Source: Sedimentitalea sp042687825
GTDB lineage: Bacteria > Pseudomonadota > Alphaproteobacteria > Rhodobacterales > Rhodobacteraceae
Assembly (NCBI RefSeq): GCF_042687825.1
Contig: NZ_JBHUQE010000012.1
Span: forward strand, 37,422 to 101,421
DNA length: 64,000 nucleotides
Reading direction: 5' to 3'
Shown: positions 59,140-64,000 of the stretch, piece after piece
How positions within the stretch are numbered: the first letter of the stretch is position 1
Layout of the letters: each line of letters begins with the position of its first letter
The notes under the pieces: generated by a model
Told to the model about the DNA's origin: nothing
What the model saw: the letters and a program-made list of their open reading frames with translations, nothing else
The model's database searches: none
Position numbers and translations under genes: made by a program

Positions 59140-59721
59140 CTATCCACCGAAACCCGTTCTTGCCCCTCCAGATTTGCCAAATCCGCCACGTGAAGCAGCT
59201 GTTGCGCGTGTCATTGGTGTTTTCCCGATCGTCGTGGCCGGGCGGACGAACTGGGAGGTGTTCAGCTTTGTCGAGCCACGGTTGTTCGAAAAGGTGCTGG
59301 AGCGCGTGGCGTTGGTATATCGCCCATCAGAGGTTTTGTAGAGAGGTTGAGCCGCAGACATTCCTGCCCGCCCGCCCAGCATGTTGCCGATAAGATAGCC
59401 AGCCAGAAGAGGCATGAAGATGCTCCCAGACCCGCCTTGTGTCGCGCTGGCTTCAGAGCCGCAGGCGCCTTCGCCGTGCTGCTCCTGGCAAACTTCAAGG
59501 CTGTCGTAGCGGGGCGCGGATTCAACGTGCAGGGTTTCGGCCTGCGAAAAGGAGGTTTCGCAATCCTGCGACGTGAACATCCCGCCGCGCGACGCCTCAT
59601 CGAGGCAGCTTTGAAGATCCGGGAAAGCGGCGGCGTCGACCTGTTCCTCGCGGCATCCCGCGAGCGCAAAGGCCGCAGCGCCGATGATTGTGATGGAAAC
59701 CCGTCTTGAGCGTTTGGTCAT
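59140..59721 (-). CDS. DUF1190 lipoprotein (YgiB/YjfM-like)
   Basis: A 193-residue lipoprotein: signal peptide with lipobox FALAGC near residue 20, then DUF1190 motifs (FPDLQSCLDEA, FTSQDCETSF, APRYDSLEVCQEQHGEGAC) with paired cysteines, then a Gly/Ser/Thr-rich C-terminal tail. The YgiB/YjfM family is normally encoded beside a glutathionylspermidine-synthase-like gene, as here (40 bp downstream of it). Function is not established; an envelope role is likely. Confidence 0.85.
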   Translation of the reverse strand: MTKRSRRVSITIIGAAAFALAGCREEQVDAAAFPDLQSCLDEASRGGMFTSQDCETSFSQAETLHVESAPRYDSLEVCQEQHGEGACGSEASATQGGSGSIFMPLLAGYLIGNMLGGRAGMSAAQPLYKTSDGRYTNATRSSTFSNNRGSTKLNTSQFVRPATTIGKTPMTRATAASRGGFGKSGGARTGFGG

Positions 59722-59761
59722 ATCAATCGTCTTTCTGTCGAAGGCCGGCGGGACGCGCGTG

Positions 59762-60988
59762 TCACGCCACGATATAGTGCGGTTTGAAGCGGGACAAATC
59801 CTGGGTGATGCGGGACCGATCTTCGCGGATGCCGATGCCGGCACAGCCTTGCCCCACGATCCAGGCGCCGACCACCGGGTGAAATCCGTCGAATGTCGGC
59901 AAAGGCGCATAGGCCTGGATGATGCGGGGGTGTTCGGCATACTCGGTGTTTTTGGACTGCTCGATCACTTCGCCAGACTGGAGGATCGAAACCGAGGCGC
60001 CTTCCCGCGACAGGATCGGTTTGCGCACATGGCCAGCGATCAGTTGAGCCTCGGCGCGCGCGAAGGCAGACGCGGTCTCGACCGAAGCCGCGCCGCGTGT
60101 CCGCATGGCATCGCCGATGTCGGCCTCGAAAAAGGCGGGCAACAGGTTCGGATGGCCCTCGAACATGTTCCAGAGCACCGGCAAAAGCCCCTTGTTGGAC
60201 AACAGCGCCTTCCAGGCCGGTTCCAGAAACAGACACCCCGATCCCGCGATATGATCAGCATACTCATCGCGCAACAGGTCTTCCCATGGGTAGAGCTTGA
60301 ACAGAACCGCGATCCTGCGATCCTCATCATCCAGAAACTGGCCGTCGTCGCTGAGCGCGATCTTGTCGAGATCGCAGTAATGCGCCCCCAGCCCGGCTTC
60401 GCGCGCCGCCCAGCCCATGGTTTCGACCGTGCCGTAATCTTCCGGGTTGCCGGCCACGGCCGTGAAATGCAGATCGCTATTCGTCTCAAAGACCTCGTCA
60501 AACCGTGCGACCAGCGCCTCATGGATCCCGTTGAACTGGTCCGTCCCTTCGGGAAGCACGCCCGATCTCAGTTGATCTTCAAGCCACTGCCACTGGAAGG
60601 CCGCGCTCTCATAGAGAGAGGTGGGTGTATCTGCGTTATATTCCATAAGCTTGGCAGGCGACTGGCCGTCATAGGCGAAATCAAACCGCCCGTAGATCTC
60701 AGGATCGCCCCGTTTCCAGCTTTCGGCGACAAGGTCACGATGGGCGTCGGGGATCGCAAGTCGCTCCATCAGGCTTTCACTGGCGATGATTTCGGCAACC
60801 GCCTCTCGGCACATGGCATGAAGCTCGGTGGCGGGGTCCTCCAGATCGGTCTCGATCTGATCGAGCGAAAAGGCATAAGCCGAGCTTTCATCCCAATACG
60901 GTTCGCCATACATGTCAGCAAACGTAAATCCGACGTCTTGGGCATGATCGCGCCAATGTGGCCGCTCGAGCAAAGTGATCTTTTGCAA
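59762..60988 (-). CDS. Glutathionylspermidine synthase-like ATP-grasp protein (YgiC/YjfC family)
   Basis: A 408-residue protein of the GSP-synthase C-terminal (ATP-grasp) family. Motifs: LERPHWRDHAQDVGFTFADM, YGRFDFAYDG, KLMEYNADTPTSLYESAAFQW, LFKLYPWEDLLRDEYADH, EPAWKALLSNKGLLPVLW and KPILSREGASVSI. The TTG at 60988 is preferred as start because GGGAG lies before it and family members begin at this point; ATGs at 61048 and 61132 lack a ribosome site. E. coli YgiC lacks proven glutathionylspermidine synthase activity, so the ligase reaction is unknown. Confidence 0.87.
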   Translation of the reverse strand: MQKITLLERPHWRDHAQDVGFTFADMYGEPYWDESSAYAFSLDQIETDLEDPATELHAMCREAVAEIIASESLMERLAIPDAHRDLVAESWKRGDPEIYGRFDFAYDGQSPAKLMEYNADTPTSLYESAAFQWQWLEDQLRSGVLPEGTDQFNGIHEALVARFDEVFETNSDLHFTAVAGNPEDYGTVETMGWAAREAGLGAHYCDLDKIALSDDGQFLDDEDRRIAVLFKLYPWEDLLRDEYADHIAGSGCLFLEPAWKALLSNKGLLPVLWNMFEGHPNLLPAFFEADIGDAMRTRGAASVETASAFARAEAQLIAGHVRKPILSREGASVSILQSGEVIEQSKNTEYAEHPRIIQAYAPLPTFDGFHPVVGAWIVGQGCAGIGIREDRSRITQDLSRFKPHYIVA

Positions 60989-61139
60989 ATGTCCGCTCCC
61001 TGGTGTCCTGACAGCGTTTAGATGGAATTGAAATCGGCAACCAGACATGGTTTTAGGGAATGCCAGAAGTTTGGATAAATCTGAGTGGACCTGTCCCGGT
61101 TTCGTATCGCCCAAAGCACTCGTATTTGCCACCTTGCGT

Positions 61140-61602
61140 TCGAAAGCGAGTGCCCCCTACGCGCGTTACGAACAAGATGGGTTCACTGAAGATGGCGACA
61201 TAACGACGGCTCTGGCTACGAACGACGCAAGTGCGGATAGTCTGATCGGAAGCGTCGGTATCAACGTGACCGGGCCAGCGTTTGGTGGTGGTCTCATCCC
61301 CCCCTGCGGTTCATAAGGTATGAACGAGATTTTCTTGCCGCATCCGACGATACCCACGATATTGACGCGGCCTTTGCCGCGTCCCCTGGCATCTCTCAGT
61401 CTTTTGTCCCACCCATCGAGGCGAAAATGCGGTTTCGATCGGATTGGATCTGGGCACTGTCGTCGGCGCGTCGGTGGATGCATCTGCCGGTGTGGTCTAC
61501 CAAAGAAACAGCAACGCAGATGAGATCGGCGGCGGCGCCCAGATCACATTGCGTTTTCAAGACCAGTTCGTATCATTGATCACTGACGGAGTTCACGTAT
61601 GA
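61140..61602 (+). pseudogene. Autotransporter beta-barrel C-terminus, frameshifted
   Basis: The plus strand reads YARYEQDGFTEDGDITTALA and SADSLIGSVGINVTGPAFGGG, then RYERDFLAASDDTHDIDAAF in a second frame after the C7 run near 61303, then GENAVSIGLDLGTVVGASVD and GGGAQITLRFQ in a third after 61422, ending at TGA 61600-61602. The alternating strands and last segment are typical of the outer-membrane barrel of an autotransporter. The passenger and start are missing. Both frame breaks are single-base losses or gains at short runs, so sequencing error is possible, but the missing 5' part still makes it a fragment. Confidence 0.7.
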
Positions 61603-61895
61603 ATACCTATCTAAAGCTGTGTGCATTAGCTGCTGCAGTACTCCCGCTCTCGGCCTGTGTGGAAACATCGTCACCTACGGGCGAGGCTTCGGGAGCCGAA
61701 GCCGTTGCCGCAACAAATTGCATTTCCCAAGTCGACGCGACTGTTGGGGTCAACGGGTCTTCGGTCAACGACGTTACAGTGCTCGATGACGGCTTCAGCC
61801 TGCTGATGAAGGTGCCCGGCGCGGAGGACTTCTGGGTCTGCGAGACCAGTCCTTCGGGTGCCGTAACGTCGGTTTTCTATATGGGCGGAGGATAG
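61599..61895 (+). CDS. Small lipoprotein, unknown
   Basis: A 98-residue protein with a lipoprotein signal peptide (MNTYLKLCALAAAVLPLSAC, lipobox LSAC, Cys20). The mature part is short and has two more Cys (ATNCISQVDA, FWVCETSPSG) that could pair. The ATG overlaps the end of the autotransporter remnant by 4 bp. It begins a plus-strand run of small exported or membrane proteins extending to the window edge. No family recognised. Confidence 0.7.
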   Translation: MNTYLKLCALAAAVLPLSACVETSSPTGEASGAEAVAATNCISQVDATVGVNGSSVNDVTVLDDGFSLLMKVPGAEDFWVCETSPSGAVTSVFYMGGG

Positions 61896-62011
61896 CGATC
61901 CGGTTTGCCAGCGTGATCGAAGCTGGAAGACCGCAGAACGAATGCCTGAACCATCTGTGGCAAACAACTCAAAAGAGGTAGGACGACAACCATGATACAA
62001 TCAATCAAAAC

Positions 62012-62263
62012 GTGTCTGAGCAAGTACCTCACTTTTTCTGGGCGGGCTTCGCGGTCATGGCCGTGCTAACCGGAGCCATTGCGTTCTCGGCGCATAAAAC
62101 GCTGTCGGCGAACCCCGATGCGCTGCGAGGGCCTGCCGCATTTCTTGGAACAAGCGGCTTCGTGATCGTAGGTGTTTTGCAATTGCTTCTGGCATTGCTG
62201 CTTTTGCGGTGGCTCACGCGCCCATCTGATCCCGCCCCCAACGCATACGGTGATCCCGTATGA
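62012..62263 (+). CDS. Small two-span membrane protein, unknown
   Basis: An 83-residue frame from a GTG with two hydrophobic segments (FFWAGFAVMAVLTGAIAF and GFVIVGVLQLLLALLLLRWL) and a short Pro-rich C-terminus. The ribosome site is weak and the start uncertain. Its stop overlaps an ATG of the next frame (62260), suggesting coupling. No family recognised. Confidence 0.6.
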   Translation: MSEQVPHFFWAGFAVMAVLTGAIAFSAHKTLSANPDALRGPAAFLGTSGFVIVGVLQLLLALLLLRWLTRPSDPAPNAYGDPV

Positions 62264-62313
62264 TCATCGATCTTGCCCCATCGCTCCGGTGTCATCCATT
62301 GAAAGGGTTTCCT

Positions 62314-63072
62314 ATGTCTCGGCTCTTTTCCATTTTCTTTCTGGTTTTTGCGCCTCTGCAAGCGATGGCTGAATGGCAATTCAATGGGGGAGACAGTCCA
62401 AACGCGTTCACACAAACGGCCAACATGACGCTTGAGTTGCAATGTGACCGCATGCGTTTTGCGCCAGCAGGATACGAAGCCAGTCAGGACATGACCAACA
62501 AACAAGGGCTGTCGATCCGATTTATGAAAGACGGCAAAACCGAGGTCGGGTCCTTTCAGGCGGGCGCACAGAACAGTTCGATTCAGATCGTCGACGATTA
62601 TCCAGTAGAAATCGAATTCTTCGACCCGGCGGATTACCAATTCGTGTTGGAGCAAATGGCTGCCAATTCGACGCTGGACCTGTCCATGGTCGATAAAAAT
62701 ATCACCTACGGGGTATTTGACCTCACAGGGTCCGCCGCCGCCATACGGTCCCTTACAAGCGCGTGCCAGAGCACCGCGTCAGTCTCGCCCGAAGCGCCAG
62801 AAGGTGTTGTCTATTGTGGAGGTGGGGCAGTGAAACGCCAGATTGAATACGTGATCATCGAGAACTCGAACAGCGACTGGAACGCCACCGTCACAGTGAA
62901 TGGTGAAAGCATCAAGGCAATGACGGCCTACAGCTATTTCGGTGATGCAGAGCCGCCGCGCGGATTTATCGTTGCATTGCTGGGTGAAGACCGTTCCGAA
63001 TTTCTCGTCTTTGAAGATCAGGACCAGCGTTGGATCGAATATGGGGATTATCGATATGACCAATGCAACTAG
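62314..63072 (+). CDS. Secreted protein, unknown
   Basis: A 252-residue exported protein with signal peptide MSRLFSIFFLVFAPLQAMA. The mature part appears to have two beta-rich halves with one Cys pair each (QCDRM with SACQST; YCGGG with YDQCN). The first half loosely recalls IalB-like sequence spacing, but no motif is decisive. A possible earlier start at 62260 would add 18 residues ahead of the signal peptide. It overlaps the next gene by 17 bp. Confidence 0.65.
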   Translation: MSRLFSIFFLVFAPLQAMAEWQFNGGDSPNAFTQTANMTLELQCDRMRFAPAGYEASQDMTNKQGLSIRFMKDGKTEVGSFQAGAQNSSIQIVDDYPVEIEFFDPADYQFVLEQMAANSTLDLSMVDKNITYGVFDLTGSAAAIRSLTSACQSTASVSPEAPEGVVYCGGGAVKRQIEYVIIENSNSDWNATVTVNGESIKAMTAYSYFGDAEPPRGFIVALLGEDRSEFLVFEDQDQRWIEYGDYRYDQCN

Positions 63073-63283
63073 TCCGCAACGTGCCAGGCTCTGCACGACA
63101 CTTGCGTTGGTATCCGCAACAGGGACGGCCATTTGTTGGACCTTCTATGCTCTAAAGGGCGTAGAAGTCGCCAGTGACGGAACGCTGGACGGAGCATTCC
63201 ACCTTCTGGCGATGAGATGGCTCTTGCCGGCGATCGCTGCGAGCTTTTTGGCCACGTCCGTTTTCACTATTGCGCGACGTTGA
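63056..63283 (+). CDS. Small two-span membrane protein, unknown
   Basis: A 75-residue frame with two hydrophobic segments (LCTTLALVSATGTAICWTFYAL and WLLPAIAASFLATSVFTIA). It overlaps the preceding gene by 17 bp and ends 2 bp before the next start, which is typical operon packing. It resembles the 62012 product in size and topology only. Confidence 0.6.
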   Translation: MTNATSPQRARLCTTLALVSATGTAICWTFYALKGVEVASDGTLDGAFHLLAMRWLLPAIAASFLATSVFTIARR

Positions 63284-63285
63284 TC

Positions 63286-63729
63286 ATGCGAGCTGCTTTT
63301 CAGGCCATAACGGGATTGGCCCTTATCGGTGCCGCGTTTGGAGGTGGCATGGCCTTGCAATCGTACTTCTATCAGGACGCGTGCCTGGACATGGGCGGGG
63401 GCCAAAACCCCGGAAACCATCCGATTTGCGTTGTGGTGAAACAGCCAGACTGGATCACCATCGGCCCGTTGACCCTCAAACCAGACCAAGCCAAGGAAGT
63501 TTCTGTCACCACAGTCTCAGAGGGTACCTCTGCAGTTACTCTAAAAATCAGCGCGTTAGCGACCCACGCGATCACTGGTCTATTGACTGCTGCGCGCGGG
63601 CAGGAAATCAGTGTGTCGGTTGGAGAAACCGTTGTATCTGAGGTGATTGTTCAGGAAGCGATTTCAAACAGTACTCTTGTTTTCATCATGTCAAATGAAG
63701 ACGCCTCACGTCTAGCCGGAGTTTATTGA
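63286..63729 (+). CDS. Membrane-anchored protein with SecD P1-head-like domain
   Basis: A 147-residue protein: N-terminal anchor or signal (AAFQAITGLALIGAAFGGGM), a Cys pair (DACLDMGG, HPICVVV), then a C-terminal domain. The pattern VTLKISALATHAITGLLTAA, RGQEISVSVGETVVSEVIVQ, EAISNSTLVFIMSNEDASRLA follows the P1-head subdomain of SecD/SecDF (strand, helix, G..I.V.V...V....V.E.I, ..EDA..LA). Unlike SecD it has no transport helices. A stand-alone P1-head-like module is known only as an orphan domain; its role here is unknown. Confidence 0.65.
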   Translation: MRAAFQAITGLALIGAAFGGGMALQSYFYQDACLDMGGGQNPGNHPICVVVKQPDWITIGPLTLKPDQAKEVSVTTVSEGTSAVTLKISALATHAITGLLTAARGQEISVSVGETVVSEVIVQEAISNSTLVFIMSNEDASRLAGVY

Positions 63730-63837
63730 TGCAATTTCAATCTTGTTGGTATCAAGAATGACCTAAGGAAAGGCATAAAAACAGAGCCAGTCCGCACCAG
63801 CTTCGCCCGCCGCTGGGACTAGAATGAAGGGTTTCGC

Positions 63838-63975
63838 ATGAACAAACTCGCCATTGGATCGATCGCATCTGTCGTCACAATGCTTGTCGGTTGTGCAGAC
63901 ACGGTCTGGCAAGGATACGCAGGTCAAGACGTTCAATCGGTCGTGCTTGATCAGGGCCCGCCCGGTAATGATTGA
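63838..63975 (+). CDS. Short lipoprotein, probably truncated by a frameshift
   Basis: A 45-residue frame too short for a standard ORF list: MNKLAIGSIASVVTMLVGC is a lipoprotein signal with lipobox LVGC, followed by ADTVWQGYAGQDVQSVVLDQ and a stop. Beyond the stop another frame continues as IDLSPDFPPA to the window edge. This looks like the continuation of the same protein after a one-base insertion near 63967-63970. The right edge prevents a decision. Confidence 0.55.
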   Translation: MNKLAIGSIASVVTMLVGCADTVWQGYAGQDVQSVVLDQGPPGND

Positions 63976-64000
63976 CTTGAGCCCCGACTTCCCTCCAGCT

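Noticed and set aside
1..64000. rRNA, tRNA or CRISPR arrays
   Set aside because: None was seen: no conserved rRNA stretches, no tRNA cloverleaf with a TTCRANYC arm that I could fold convincingly, and no regularly spaced repeats.

Overview
The window is high-GC DNA from an alphaproteobacterium, most likely a Rhodobacteraceae (Roseobacter-type) chromosome. The support is a complete pqqABCDE operon next to a PQQ alcohol dehydrogenase, a phoR-pstS-pstC order, a class II DAHP synthase, TRAP and LivK-type transporters, and Rhodobacterales-style phage or gene-transfer-agent remnants. I see no rRNA, tRNA or CRISPR array.

Layout. 1-5.8 kb: phosphate sensing and uptake (phoR, pstS, partial pstC) behind a three-unit Pho box, then a trans-sulfuration PLP enzyme, a gamma-carbonic-anhydrase-like protein, gmk and yicC. 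6.9-19.6 kb: housekeeping and envelope genes: a PAS protein, DAHP synthase, a GlxA/AraC regulator, a LivK-like binding protein, a HerA-like ATPase, an IalB-like secreted protein, a ketosynthase-ACP-LpxD operon, and a divergent L,D-transpeptidase/MepK-like pair. 19.7-24.6 kb: a TRAP transporter with an unusual C-terminal extension on its large permease.

24.9-45.9 kb is the main functional unit, a PQQ alcohol-oxidation island. It holds pqqABCDE, a NosR-like flavo-iron-sulfur membrane protein with its ApbE flavin transferase, a XoxJ-like periplasmic protein, cytochrome c-550, and a PedABC-like ABC system with beta-propeller partner. It continues with a PQQ dehydrogenase carrying the lanthanide signature Asp-Tyr-Asp, a LuxR-type response regulator, a FIST (NosP-like) sensor, a hybrid histidine kinase, DUF779 and an ExaC-like aldehyde dehydrogenase. 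Six copies of one 18-bp sequence, core TWCGACC-N3-G, lie in exactly the intergenic regions that precede these transcription units. I propose this as the operator of an alcohol/PQQ regulon.

46.3-64 kb is accessory. It contains ggt, a scaffold gap with a duplicated contig end around a single N, a merA fragment, a compact arsenic operon (ArsR-ArsC fusion, GAPDH, ArsJ, Acr3), decayed phage-tail and recombinase genes, a secreted tail-collar-like protein, a YgiBC-like pair, a frameshifted autotransporter barrel and a run of unrecognised secreted or membrane genes, one resembling a SecD P1-head domain. Several genes here are broken, which fits either a decaying genomic island or poorer sequence near a gap.
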